Of a stretch of 36,256 nucleotides of DNA, positions 7,016 to 15,891 are shown piece after piece. Position numbers and translations under genes: made by a program. The stretch's first letter is position 1. Each line of letters begins with the position of its first letter. This stretch comes from Cellulomonas sp. URHE0023 (GTDB lineage Bacteria; Actinomycetota; Actinomycetes; Actinomycetales; Cellulomonadaceae), in the NCBI RefSeq assembly GCF_000688475.1, contig NZ_JIAN01000012.1, forward strand, positions 1-36,256. The letters are read 5' to 3'. Below the pieces are notes generated by a model, which was not told the DNA's origin, did no database searches, and saw nothing but the letters and a program-made list of their open reading frames with translations.

Positions 7016-8616
7016 TGCCCGCGCAGCTCCAGGCGGTCCTCGACCGCCTCACAGGTGCCGTCAAGCAGTTCTCGGTGGCACAGCGCACGCTCGGCATCAT
7101 CGGCATCGCCGTCCTGGTGCTCGGCGCCGTCTTCCTCAGCAGCACGCTGAGCAAGCCCACGCTGAGCCCGCTGTTCACGAGCCTGTCCGGCGAGGACGCG
7201 AGCGCGGTCGTCGACCAGCTCACGGCCGACGGCGTGACGTACGAGCTCGCCGACGGCGGCTCCACGGTGCTCGTCCCCGCGGACAAGCTGTACGGCGAGC
7301 GCATCAAGCTCGCCGCGGCCGGACTCCCGACCAACGCGGACGGCGGCGGCTACTCGCTGCTCGACGACATGCCGATGACCGCGTCGGAGTTCCAGCAGCA
7401 GAAGACCTACCAGCGTGCCCTCGAGGGTGAGCTGGCCAAGACGATCGGCGCCATCGACGGCGTCGAGACCGCGACCGTCAAGCTCGCGGTCCCCGAGGAC
7501 ACCGTCTTCGTCGACAAGAAGGCCGACCCGACCGCCTCGGTGTTCGTGCGGACCACCCGTGGTGCCGCCCTCGACGCCGACCAGGTGCAGTCGATCGTGC
7601 ACCTCGTCTCCGCGGGGATCCCAGACATGGTCCCCACCGACGTCGCCGTCATCGACTCGACCGGCCAGGTGCTGTCCACGGTCGGCGCCGGCGCCACCGG
7701 GTCCGGCATCGCCGACAAGCAGACGACCGACTACGAGTCCCGGGTGACCACCGCGGTGCAGAGCCTGCTCGACCGCGTCGTCGGCCCGGGCAACGCGGCG
7801 GTCACCGTCAACGCCAAGCTCAACTACGACGAGACCTCGATCACCAAGGAAGAGTTCTCGTCTACTCCGAACACCCCGCCGCTGGCGTCGTCCACGAAGA
7901 CCGAGGAGTACAGCGGGGGCGCCGGCGGCGCGACCGGGGTGCTCGGCCCGGACAACATCGCGGTCCCCGGCGGCGACACCGGCACGGGCGACTACAAGTC
8001 GACCACCGAGGACGTCCAGAACTCGGTGAACAAGTCCACCGAGGTCACCACGGCCGCCCCGGGTGCCGTCGAGCGCCAGTCGGTCGCCGTCGCGGTCGAC
8101 GCGGGCGCAGCCGCAGGCATCGACATGACCAACCTGCAGGCGATGGTGGCGGCCGCGGCCGGCATCGACACGACGCGTGGGGACACCGTCGAGGTCCAGT
8201 CCATGGCCTTCGACACCACGCAGGCACAGGAGGCGCAGGACGCGCTGGCCAAGGCAGACGCAGCCGCGAAGGCCGAGGCGCAGAACCAGCTGGTCGAGAA
8301 GGGTGCGATCGGCGGAGGAATCGTCCTCGCCGCGGTCATCGGGCTCATCGTCTTCGCCTTCGCACGCCGGTCGAACCGCAAGGCCCGTCGCACGTCGCTC
8401 GACCTGGGCGAGCTGTCCGTCATGAACGGGGCCGACACGCTGGCGCTCGAGGGTGCCGACATGGACGCGTTCCCGGAGCTGCCGGTCGCACCGCAGCCGC
8501 TCACGCCGGACCCGATCGCGGTCAAGCGTGCCGAGATCGGTGCGCTGGCCGAGGACCAGCCTGAGGAGATCGCCGACCTGCTGCGCGGATGGCTGACCGA
8601 CGGGGCACACCGATGA
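7015..8616 (+). CDS. fliF: Flagellar MS-ring protein FliF (533 aa)
   Basis: FliF forms the MS ring in the membrane, the platform for the motor and export gate. A transmembrane helix lies at ~26-42 (LGIIGIAVLVLGAVFL). The periplasmic YscJ/FliF ring domains follow (SPLFTSLSGEDASAVVDQL, LPTNADGGGYSLLDDMPM, QRALEGELAKTIGAIDGVET). A second transmembrane helix is at ~430-450. The cytoplasmic tail that binds FliG ends in AEDQPEEIADLLRGWL. The length is typical. It starts at the fliE stop (TGATG) and its stop overlaps fliG (ATGA). Confidence 0.96.
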   Translation: MPAQLQAVLDRLTGAVKQFSVAQRTLGIIGIAVLVLGAVFLSSTLSKPTLSPLFTSLSGEDASAVVDQLTADGVTYELADGGSTVLVPADKLYGERIKLAAAGLPTNADGGGYSLLDDMPMTASEFQQQKTYQRALEGELAKTIGAIDGVETATVKLAVPEDTVFVDKKADPTASVFVRTTRGAALDADQVQSIVHLVSAGIPDMVPTDVAVIDSTGQVLSTVGAGATGSGIADKQTTDYESRVTTAVQSLLDRVVGPGNAAVTVNAKLNYDETSITKEEFSSTPNTPPLASSTKTEEYSGGAGGATGVLGPDNIAVPGGDTGTGDYKSTTEDVQNSVNKSTEVTTAAPGAVERQSVAVAVDAGAAAGIDMTNLQAMVAAAAGIDTTRGDTVEVQSMAFDTTQAQEAQDALAKADAAAKAEAQNQLVEKGAIGGGIVLAAVIGLIVFAFARRSNRKARRTSLDLGELSVMNGADTLALEGADMDAFPELPVAPQPLTPDPIAVKRAEIGALAEDQPEEIADLLRGWLTDGAHR

Positions 8617-9614
8617 GCACTCTGACGGGTACCCAGAAGGCCGCGATGCTCCTCCTGCAGCTGGGCAAGGAGCGCGCCGCCAAGGTCATGGCCCAGTTCG
8701 ACGTGACCGAGATCGAAGAGCTGACCGGCGAGATCATGCGTCTCGAGCGTGTCGACCAGGCGCAGGCCGACGACGTGCTCGAGGAGTTCTACGCGGCGTC
8801 GGTCATCGGCCCGGGCGTGGGCGGCGGGATGCTCATGGCCCAGCACCTGCTCACGTCGTCCCTCGGTGGCGAGCAGGCCGCGCTCATGATGGAGCGCCTG
8901 CAGACCAGCATGGCGGGTCAGCCGTTCGAGTTCCTGCAGCAGGCGGACCCCCGCCAGGTGCTCTCGCTGCTGAACAGCGAGCACCCGCAGGCGATCGCGC
9001 TCGTCCTCGCGCACCTGCGCCCTGAGCACGCGTCCGCCATCCTGGCCGGCCTCGAGCCGAGCCTGCAGGGTGACGTCGCGCACCGTATCGCGCTCATGGA
9101 GCGCGCCTCGCCGGACGTCGTCGCACTGATCGCGGACTCGCTGCAGCGCAAGGCGTCGACCGTCCTGGCCCCGCGTGAGCTGGCTCCGGTCGGCGGCGTG
9201 GCCCCGCTCGTCGAGATCATCAACCGTGCCGACCCGACCACCGAGAAGATGATCCTCGAGGGTCTGGAGAGCCGCGACGAGGCGCTGGCCGAAGAGGTCC
9301 GCAGCCGGATGTTCGTCTTCGGTGACATCGTCCTGCTCGAGGACCGTGCCATGCAGCTAGTGCTTCGTGGTGTCGAGACCAACGAGCTGTCGGTGGCGCT
9401 CAAGGGCGTCAGCGACCAGGTCCGCGACACCGTGCTGCGCAACCTGTCTGAGCGTGCCCGCGAGAACCTCGTCGAGGAGATCGAGCTGCTCGGCCCGGTG
9501 CGGCTCTCGCAGGTCGAGGACGCACGTGCAGGCATCGTCCAGGCGATCCGCCGGCTCGAGGAGTCCGGTCAGATCGTGCTGCGCCGCGACGGTGAGGACG
9601 AGTACGTTGCGTGA
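8613..9614 (+). CDS. fliG: Flagellar motor switch protein FliG (333 aa)
   Basis: FliG couples the MS ring to the C ring and transmits stator torque. The N-terminal domain begins TGTQKAAMLLLQLGKERAAK. The middle domain has the FliM-binding EHPQ motif at 123-126 (LNSEHPQAIALVLAHLRPEH). The C-terminal domain has the charged torque helix region (DRAMQLVLRGVETNELSVAL, then RDTVLRNLSERARENLVEEI). The length is the normal ~335. The start at 8613 overlaps the fliF stop as ATGA; an in-frame ATG at 8589 would add eight residues not shared with the family. Confidence 0.96.
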   Translation: MSTLTGTQKAAMLLLQLGKERAAKVMAQFDVTEIEELTGEIMRLERVDQAQADDVLEEFYAASVIGPGVGGGMLMAQHLLTSSLGGEQAALMMERLQTSMAGQPFEFLQQADPRQVLSLLNSEHPQAIALVLAHLRPEHASAILAGLEPSLQGDVAHRIALMERASPDVVALIADSLQRKASTVLAPRELAPVGGVAPLVEIINRADPTTEKMILEGLESRDEALAEEVRSRMFVFGDIVLLEDRAMQLVLRGVETNELSVALKGVSDQVRDTVLRNLSERARENLVEEIELLGPVRLSQVEDARAGIVQAIRRLEESGQIVLRRDGEDEYVA

Positions 9615-10320
9615 CGGTCTGGTCGCCGACCTGGCGACGACCCGTGCACCCGCCGGCTTCGTGCCGGGCGGGTTCGGTGGAGCCCCCACGCAGCGTCCCG
9701 CAACCCTGGGCGCCTCCAGCGTGCAGTCGTTCCAGCCGTCCGGGCTGAAGGCCGCCGAGCTGCCTGACGGCGTCCGCGACGCCGCCGAGGCGGCCGGCTT
9801 CGCCGCCGGGTTCGCCGCAGGCGCCCGCGAGGCTGCCGCCCTCGCCGAGCTCGAGACCTCACGGATCGCCGCGGAGCGTGCCGCGCAGGACGCGACGGCC
9901 GGTGCACTCCTGGGTCGGGCGCTCGACGTGCTGGCGCAGGCCGCCCAGGCCGCGTCGTCGCGCACCGCCCCCGTCCTGGCCGACTCCGAGCAGCACCTGC
10001 ACGCCGAGGCTCTCGAGCTGGCGCGCGCCGTGCTCGCCGTCGAGCTCCTGGACAACGAGCAGTCCGCCCGCGCGGCCCTGGCCCGGGTGCTGAACCGGCC
10101 CCGCGCGACCGACTCCGTCACCATCCACCTCAGCCCGCGCGACCTGGACACCGTCCAGAGCGTCGGCGTGCTCGACCTGCCCGAGGGTGTCCGACTGGTC
10201 GCCGACCCGTCGTTGGCACCCGGCGACGCGCTCGCCGCGCACGCCGACGGCTTCCTGGACGGACGCATCAGCCTCGCGTTCGACCGTGCGCAGGCCGCCC
10301 TCGCGGGGGTGTCCGAGTGA
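9607..10320 (+). CDS. fliH: Flagellar export ATPase regulator FliH (237 aa)
   Basis: FliH binds FliI, anchors it to the C ring and regulates its ATPase. The C-terminal third carries the family end pattern (VRLVADPSLAPGDALAAHAD, then GFLDGRISLAFDRAQAAL). The centre is an Ala-rich coiled coil with the FliH-type small-residue pattern AAGFAAGFAAGAREAA. The start is uncertain: no ATG fits, and I chose TTG 9607 because GGTGAGG lies 9 bases upstream and it overlaps the fliG stop by 8 bases; GTG 9661 is an alternative. The stop overlaps fliI as GTGA. Confidence 0.88.
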   Translation: MRDGLVADLATTRAPAGFVPGGFGGAPTQRPATLGASSVQSFQPSGLKAAELPDGVRDAAEAAGFAAGFAAGAREAAALAELETSRIAAERAAQDATAGALLGRALDVLAQAAQAASSRTAPVLADSEQHLHAEALELARAVLAVELLDNEQSARAALARVLNRPRATDSVTIHLSPRDLDTVQSVGVLDLPEGVRLVADPSLAPGDALAAHADGFLDGRISLAFDRAQAALAGVSE

Positions 10321-11645
10321 CCGCCGACCTGATGGTGCGCAACCGCTGGAACGACGCCCTCGCGGCGGTCGCGCCCGAGGTCGTCGGTACCGTCCGTGCG
10401 GTCGTCGGCCTCTCGATCGAGGTCGCCGGCACCGGCGCTGCGCTCGGTGAGCTCGTGCGCATCGGCGACGGCGCGGACGACGTGCTCGCCGAGGTCGTCG
10501 CGACGTCCGACGACACGGTCCGGTGCATGCCGCTGGGACGCACCCAGGGGCTGCGCGCCGGGATGGCCGCCCGCCCGCTGGGCCGCTCGCTCCAGGTCCC
10601 CGTCGGCAACGGGCTGCTCGGCCGTGTCATCGACGGCCTCGGCCGCCCGATCGACGGCAAGGGCCCGCTGGCCGCCGACGCCTGGCTCCCCATGGACGGA
10701 CGCGCACCTCACCCGCTCGACCGGGCACGCGTCGACACCCCGCTCGACCTGGGCGTGCGCGTCCTGGACACCCTGGTCACCGTCGGCCGCGGCCAGCGCA
10801 TGGGACTGTTCGCCGGTTCCGGCGTCGGCAAGTCGAGCCTGCTGTCCATGATCGCCCGCGGGACCGACGCCGAGGTGTCGGTCATCGCCCTCGTCGGTGA
10901 GCGTGGGCGTGAGGTCCGCGAGTTCCTCGAGGACGACCTGGGCCCCGAGGGGCTGGCGCGCAGCGTCGTCGTCGTCGCCACCTCCGACGAGCCCCCGCTC
11001 GTCCGGCTGCGCTCGGCGTTCGTCGCGACCCGCATCGCGGAGCACCTGCGCGACGGCGGCGCGCACGCCGTCCTGATGATGGACTCCCTGACCCGCGTGG
11101 CCATGGCCCAGCGTGAGATCGGCCTGTCCGTCGGCGAGCCGCCCGCGACCCGCGGCTACCCGCCGAGCACCTTCACGCTGCTCGCCCAGCTGCTCGAGCG
11201 CGCCGGCACGGGACCCACCGGCTCGGTCACGGGGCTGTACACCGTCCTCGTGGACGGCGACGACCACAACGAGCCGATCGCCGACGCCGCGCGCTCGATC
11301 CTCGACGGTCACGTCGTGCTCGACCGCCGCCTCGCGGTGGCCGGCCACTTCCCGTCCGTCGACGCGCTGGGCTCCATCAGCCGCGTCGCCTCGCGTGTGA
11401 CGACGCCCGAGCAGCGCCAGGCCGCGACCCGACTGCGGTCGGTCATGGCCGCGCGCCGCCAGGCGCAGGACCTGATCGACGTCGGCGCCTACGTCGCCGG
11501 CTCCAACCCGCTGGTCGACGCAGCCGTCACGCACGGCAGGGCGATCGACGCGTTCCTGCAGCAGGGCATGGACGAGTCCGCTGCCACCGCCCAGTCGTGG
11601 GCGCACCTCGGTGCCCTCGTCGACGCGTTGGGAGACCTCTCATGA
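10317..11645 (+). CDS. fliI: Flagellum-specific export ATPase FliI (442 aa)
   Basis: FliI is the F1-beta-like hexameric ATPase of the flagellar type III export apparatus. The Walker A motif GSGVGKSS is at 167-174 and Walker B VLMMD at 252-256. The FliI/YscN signature REIGLSVGEPPATRGYPPS follows. The C-terminal domain has the substrate-binding end region (AYVAGSNPLVDAAVTHGRAI). The start is GTG 10317, overlapping the fliH stop. The length is normal for the family. Confidence 0.97.
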   Translation: MTADLMVRNRWNDALAAVAPEVVGTVRAVVGLSIEVAGTGAALGELVRIGDGADDVLAEVVATSDDTVRCMPLGRTQGLRAGMAARPLGRSLQVPVGNGLLGRVIDGLGRPIDGKGPLAADAWLPMDGRAPHPLDRARVDTPLDLGVRVLDTLVTVGRGQRMGLFAGSGVGKSSLLSMIARGTDAEVSVIALVGERGREVREFLEDDLGPEGLARSVVVVATSDEPPLVRLRSAFVATRIAEHLRDGGAHAVLMMDSLTRVAMAQREIGLSVGEPPATRGYPPSTFTLLAQLLERAGTGPTGSVTGLYTVLVDGDDHNEPIADAARSILDGHVVLDRRLAVAGHFPSVDALGSISRVASRVTTPEQRQAATRLRSVMAARRQAQDLIDVGAYVAGSNPLVDAAVTHGRAIDAFLQQGMDESAATAQSWAHLGALVDALGDLS

Positions 11646-12070
11646 GCCGCGCCTTCCCCCTCGCAGGCCTGCTGCGACTGCGCACCATGTCCGAGGACCG
11701 GGCCGCTTCCGAGCTGGCACTGGCTCGTCGGGACCAGGTCCGCGCCGAGCAGCGCGCCCTCGAGACCGCGGAGCGCCTGAGCGGTGCGACGATGCCCAGC
11801 GGCACCGGCCTGCTCGCCTTCCAGGCTTCCGTCGCGAGCAGGTCCGCGCTCGGGTCGCTGCTCATCGAGCACCGCCGCGACGTCAGCGTCGCCGAGACGG
11901 TCACCGACGAGCGCACCGAGGCCTGGAGCGAGGCGCGCCAGCAGGTGCGCACGCTCGAGCGTCTCGAGGAGCGCCACGACGAGGCCGAGCGCCTCGAGGA
12001 GACCCGCGCCGAGCAGAAGGTCCTCGACGAGATCGCCGGACGCCGTGCATCGCAGGCAGGGGAGGGCTGA
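11642..12070 (+). CDS. fliJ: Flagellar export chaperone FliJ (142 aa)
   Basis: FliJ is the coiled-coil stalk protein that links the FliI hexamer to FlhA. The sequence starts FPLAGLLRLRTMSEDRAASE, as is typical of FliJ, and is then nearly all charged coiled coil (LEETRAEQKVLDEIAGRRAS at the end). The length matches the family (~145). The start overlaps the fliI stop (ATGA); a longer in-frame start at 11597 lies inside fliI. The stop overlaps the next gene (TGATG). Confidence 0.9.
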   Translation: MSRAFPLAGLLRLRTMSEDRAASELALARRDQVRAEQRALETAERLSGATMPSGTGLLAFQASVASRSALGSLLIEHRRDVSVAETVTDERTEAWSEARQQVRTLERLEERHDEAERLEETRAEQKVLDEIAGRRASQAGEG

Positions 12071-12738
12071 TGGTCGACGGGATCGCGGCCGTCCAGGCCC
12101 GCATCGGGGAGCTGCGTCAGCTCGTGGCGCCGCAGAGGGTCGCGACGCCGACCGCGTCGACCGTGTCGACGTCGGCCGCCACGTCGAGCGCGTCGTTCAC
12201 CGACGCCCTCGCCGCACTCGGCCTGTCGAGCACCGGAGCCCCCACCACGGCGACGACCGGCCCGACGGGCCAGTCGCTGATCGCGGCCGCCGAGAAGTAC
12301 ACGGGCACGCCGTACGTCTGGGGCGGGGAGTCCCTCTCCGAGGGCGGTCTCGACTGCTCCGGGCTGGTGCAGCTCTCGCTCGCCGACATCGGCGTGACCG
12401 GCATCCCGCGCACCGCGCGCGAGCAGATGACCCTGGGCACCGCGGTGCCCTCCCTCGACCAGGCGCTGCCCGGAGACCTCCTGGTCTTCGACGGCGGCAG
12501 CCACATCGCCATCTACGTAGGAGACGGCAAGATGATCGACGCACCCAAGCCGGGCGGCCACGTGTCCGTCCGCGACGTGTACGAGACGCCCACGGCGATC
12601 CGGCGCGTCCTGCCGCAGGAGACCGCCCCCGTGGCGGCCCCTGCCCCCAGCGCAGCCACCGTCACCGCGAGCGCACAGCGCGCCGCACTCGAGGCCATGA
12701 TGTCGATGGGCTCGTCCGCCAGCGGGGTGGCCGCATGA
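12070..12738 (+). CDS. NlpC/P60 peptidoglycan hydrolase in the flagellar operon (222 aa)
   Basis: A cysteine endopeptidase domain spans residues ~73-180: YTGTPYVWGG, catalytic Cys96 in LDCSGLVQLS, His145 in GSHIAIYVGDG, and Asp157 (MIDAPK) at the likely third position. There is no Sec signal peptide. Instead, residues 1-19 (MVDGIAAVQARIGELRQLV) form an amphipathic helix similar to the start of the M15 peptidase at 16661, followed by a Thr/Ser/Ala linker and FTDAL (43-47). Wedged between fliJ and fliK with overlapping start and stop codons, it probably opens peptidoglycan for the rod, the role of FlgJ in proteobacteria, and may be exported by the flagellar apparatus. Export route and role are inferred. 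Confidence 0.9.
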   Translation: MVDGIAAVQARIGELRQLVAPQRVATPTASTVSTSAATSSASFTDALAALGLSSTGAPTTATTGPTGQSLIAAAEKYTGTPYVWGGESLSEGGLDCSGLVQLSLADIGVTGIPRTAREQMTLGTAVPSLDQALPGDLLVFDGGSHIAIYVGDGKMIDAPKPGGHVSVRDVYETPTAIRRVLPQETAPVAAPAPSAATVTASAQRAALEAMMSMGSSASGVAA

Positions 12739-14093
12739 CCGCCGTCGGCGTGGCCCTCGTCGGGGCCGGCGCTCGCACGAGCTCCGTGCGCTCCTCCTCG
12801 GCGTCGGCGGGCGACTTCGCCCAGGTGCTGCAGCAGGTCTCCACCCACGACCGCAGCCCGGTGCGCTCCCACGCCCGCCCCGCCGCCGACCCCCACGGCC
12901 GCGACGCCGCAGCACAGCGGAACGCCGTGCGCGACGCGGACCGGTCCGTTGCCCGAGCTGCCGACAAGGCGCGCCCGGCGTCCACCAGCCCGTCCGACAC
13001 GCCGGACGCGAAGCCCGTCGACAAGGCCGCCGCAACCGGCACGGGTCCGATCGACGACACCTCGGACACGCAGGACGTCGCCGCGGCCACGGACGACGCC
13101 GGCGCATCCACGACGGACGCTTCGGCTGCCGCACCGGCGAGCACGCCGGCCGCACCGCTGACGACGATGACCGCCACGGTCGCCGCGTCGCTCGCGGCTG
13201 CCGCCGAGCAGGCACCCGTCCAGACCGCGACCGCAGCGGAGCCGGACGCCGCACCCACCGCCGTCGCGACGCCCGTCCCGGCGACCGGCACGGCGCCCAC
13301 CCAGGCGCCCGCCACCGCGTCGACCGCGAGCGCGGTCGTCACCCCGGGCACCGCCGCCGCACAGACCGCGGAGCCGGCCGCGCCGCAGGCACCGACCGGT
13401 CACGCTCCGGCACAGACGGCCCAGACCGCCGTCGCCGGCGCCACGACCTCAGCCGCGGCCGCTCCGGCCGACGCCCGGGTCGCCATCTCGTCGTCGCAGG
13501 CCCCTGTCCCCGCCGACGTGACCGGTGCCCAGGCACCGGCACCGACGGTCACGCCGATCGCGCTGCCCGTGGTCACCGCTCCGGCTGCTCCGGCACCGGC
13601 ACAGGCCGCGGCACCGGCCCAGGCCCCCGCAACCCCGAACGCACCCACCGCGCCGCCGCTCGCCCAGCAGCTCGGCGCGCGACTGACCGCGCTGACAGGG
13701 CCCGGGGGACTGAGCCAGGGACGGCACATCCTCACGGTCCCGGTCGACCCCGAGAACCTCGGACCGGTCCGGATCGTCGCGCACATCAGCGAGACGTCGG
13801 TCCGGGTCGAGCTCGTCGGCTCGACCGACGCGTCCCGCGAGGCGCTCAAGGGTGCGCTCGCGGACCTGCGCAAGGACCTCGCGGCCAACGGGCTCACGGT
13901 CGACGTCGGCTCCGACAGCCGGCCCGACGCGCGCGGCTCGAGCAACGGCCTGGCGGGCTCCTTCGAGGGCTCGGGCAACCGCGGCCCCCGCGGAGGCTCG
14001 TCCTCGGGCGCGTCGGCTGTGCCCGCCACCGAGACCATCACACCGACCCCCGCCCGCGTCACGGGCGACCGGAGCCTCGACCTCGACCTCTGA
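12735..14093 (+). CDS. fliK: Flagellar hook-length control protein FliK (452 aa)
   Basis: FliK measures the hook and switches FlhB substrate specificity. The C-terminal hook-length control domain lies at ~320-405 (LSQGRHILTVPVDPENLGPV, then SETSVRVELVGSTDASREAL and LADLRKDLAANGLTVDV). Residues ~60-310 are a low-complexity Ala/Pro/Thr ruler region, normal for FliK but very rich in alanine here. FAQVL (28-32) fits an FxxxPhi export motif. The start overlaps the upstream stop (ATGA). The frame is open far upstream to 11784, but that part is a shadow of fliJ and the hydrolase. Confidence 0.92.
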   Translation: MTAVGVALVGAGARTSSVRSSSASAGDFAQVLQQVSTHDRSPVRSHARPAADPHGRDAAAQRNAVRDADRSVARAADKARPASTSPSDTPDAKPVDKAAATGTGPIDDTSDTQDVAAATDDAGASTTDASAAAPASTPAAPLTTMTATVAASLAAAAEQAPVQTATAAEPDAAPTAVATPVPATGTAPTQAPATASTASAVVTPGTAAAQTAEPAAPQAPTGHAPAQTAQTAVAGATTSAAAAPADARVAISSSQAPVPADVTGAQAPAPTVTPIALPVVTAPAAPAPAQAAAPAQAPATPNAPTAPPLAQQLGARLTALTGPGGLSQGRHILTVPVDPENLGPVRIVAHISETSVRVELVGSTDASREALKGALADLRKDLAANGLTVDVGSDSRPDARGSSNGLAGSFEGSGNRGPRGGSSSGASAVPATETITPTPARVTGDRSLDLDL

Positions 14094-14125
14094 GGCCCGG
14101 CCACCCCCACCAGTACGGAGGAACC

Positions 14126-14575
14126 ATGACCACCCCGATCAGCACGTCGTTCGGCGTCAGCGCCGAGACGAAGGCAGCCGCGGCCGCCAACAAGGACAGC
14201 AGCGCCCTCGACAAGGACGCCTTCATGAAGCTGATGATCGCCCAGCTGCGCAACCAGGACCCGTCCAGCCCGATGGACACGTCCGCGATGATGGCGCAGA
14301 CCACCCAGATGACGACCATGGAGAAGCTCGTCGAGCTCTCCGACACGCAGCGCGAGTCGTTCGCGCTGCAGATGCGCATGGCCGCCGCCTCCCTCGTGGG
14401 GCAGCAGGTCACCTGGACCGACGACGCGGGTGCCGACCGCACCGGCAACGTCGCGAGCGTCTCCTACGCGGGCCCCGTGCCCACCGTCAAGGTCGGCGAC
14501 CAGGAGATCGCGCTCGACGCCGTCTCCTCCGTCGCCACCTCCTCCGTCAACGCCCCCGCTCTTCTTCCTGCCTGA
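14126..14575 (+). CDS. flgD: Hook assembly scaffold FlgD (149 aa)
   Basis: FlgD caps the growing hook and guides FlgE assembly. The N-terminal half contains the hallmark LDKDAFMKLMIAQLRNQDP followed by a SSPMD stretch (residues 28-51), then MAQTTQMTTMEKLVELSD. FMKLM (33-37) aligns with the gate-recognition motif FLTLL known from enterobacterial FlgD. It is short for the family: the C-terminal Tudor/FnIII insertion is reduced to a minimal beta domain (~90-140). A strong GGAGGA lies a few bases before the ATG. Confidence 0.94.
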   Translation: MTTPISTSFGVSAETKAAAAANKDSSALDKDAFMKLMIAQLRNQDPSSPMDTSAMMAQTTQMTTMEKLVELSDTQRESFALQMRMAAASLVGQQVTWTDDAGADRTGNVASVSYAGPVPTVKVGDQEIALDAVSSVATSSVNAPALLPA

Positions 14576-14600
14576 CCCACCCCCCCGAAGGGAACTCACC

Positions 14601-15791
14601 ATGCTTCGTTCACTCTTCTCCGGCATCAGCGGTCTTCGCAGCCACCAGACCATGCTCGACGTCACCGGCAACAACATCGCCAACGTCAACACCACGGGCT
14701 TCAAGTCCTCGCAGACGCAGTTCCAGGACACCCTCTCTCAGGTCCTGTCGAACGCGGGCGGCGCCCAGCAGGGCACCGGTGGCACCAACCCCGCGCAGGT
14801 CGGCCTGGGCGTGCGCGTCGCGGGCATCACCACCAACTTCACGCAGGGCGCGTCGCAGATCACCGGTCGCAGCACCGACATGATGATCCAGGGCGACGGG
14901 TTCTTCATGGTCCGCAAGGGCAACGACGCGTTCTACACGCGTGCCGGGTCGTTCGACTTCGACGCGACCGGCCAGATGGTGCTCCCGGGTGAGGGTGCGC
15001 TCGTCCAGGGCTGGGCCGCCGACAAGTACGGCAACATCGACACCAACGGCCCGCTGTCCGACCTCAAGGTGCCCTCCGGCACGATCATGGCGCCGATCGC
15101 CTCGAGCTCGGCGACCTACGCGGGGAACCTCGACAGTGCCGCGCCCGCCGGGACGACCCTGGAGCGCACGATCGACCTGTTCGACTCGACCGGCACCGCC
15201 CGCACGCTGGCACTGACGTTCACCAGCAAGGGCGGCGGGGACTGGACGCTGGACGCCACCGACGGCGACCCGTTGAACGACGTGAAGGGCGCGGCGGTGA
15301 CCTTCGATACGGCTGGCACGCTCACCAGCGCGAAGTCGATCGCCGTCGGAGGCGTGACGGTCGACCTCGCCGGGCTCACCGGCTTCTCCGGCCTGGACAC
15401 CGTCCGTGCCGCCACGCAGGACGGTCAGTCCGCCGGCACGCTGCAGTCGTTCGCCCTCGGCGCCGACGGCACGATCACGGGCGCGTTCAGCAACGGCCTC
15501 AAGCAGACCATCGGTCGTCTGGCGCTCGGCTCGTTCACCAACCCCTCGGGCCTGGAGAAGGCGGGCGGCTCGCTGTTCCGCACGTCCGTCAACTCGGGTG
15601 ACCCGCAGGTCGGCGCGGCCGGCACCGGCGGCCGCGGCTCGCTGGCCGGCGGCGCGCTCGAGATGTCGAACGTGGACCTGTCGAGCGAGTTCACCAACCT
15701 GATCGTCGCCCAGCGCGGCTTCCAGGCGAACTCCCGCGTCATCACCACCTCGGACGAGGTGCTGCAGGAGCTCGTCAACCTCAAGCGCTGA
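14601..15791 (+). CDS. flgE: Flagellar hook protein FlgE (396 aa)
   Basis: FlgE polymerises into the hook, the universal joint. The N-terminal signature is MLRSLFSGISGLRSHQTMLD followed by VTGNNIANVNTTGFKSSQTQ. The middle has MIQGDGFFMVRKGNDAFYTR. The C-terminal helix is SSEFTNLIVAQRGFQANSRV. ATG 14601 follows AAGGGA by 8 bases; the frame open from 14430 only shadows flgD. It is the last gene of the operon before a strong terminator. Confidence 0.96.
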   Translation: MLRSLFSGISGLRSHQTMLDVTGNNIANVNTTGFKSSQTQFQDTLSQVLSNAGGAQQGTGGTNPAQVGLGVRVAGITTNFTQGASQITGRSTDMMIQGDGFFMVRKGNDAFYTRAGSFDFDATGQMVLPGEGALVQGWAADKYGNIDTNGPLSDLKVPSGTIMAPIASSSATYAGNLDSAAPAGTTLERTIDLFDSTGTARTLALTFTSKGGGDWTLDATDGDPLNDVKGAAVTFDTAGTLTSAKSIAVGGVTVDLAGLTGFSGLDTVRAATQDGQSAGTLQSFALGADGTITGAFSNGLKQTIGRLALGSFTNPSGLEKAGGSLFRTSVNSGDPQVGAAGTGGRGSLAGGALEMSNVDLSSEFTNLIVAQRGFQANSRVITTSDEVLQELVNLKR

Positions 15792-15801
15792 CGCCTCCCG
15801 C

Positions 15802-15838
15802 ACGGCCCGGCCCCTGCACGACACGGGGGCCGGGCCGT
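15802..15838 (+). terminator. Strong hairpin after flgE
   Basis: A perfect 13-bp stem (15802-15814 with 15826-15838) with an 11-nt loop starts 10 bases after the flgE stop. There is no T-run. It marks the end of the flgB-flgE operon. Confidence 0.85.
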
Positions 15839-15891
15839 TCGTGCGTCCACGGGCAGGGAATGCGTGTGGCCGGCAGCTCGTTGACCGGGGC

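Noticed and set aside
8589..8612. Earlier ATG start for fliG
   Set aside because: The ATG at 8613 forms the ATGA overlap seen throughout the operon and begins at the conserved FliG N-terminus.
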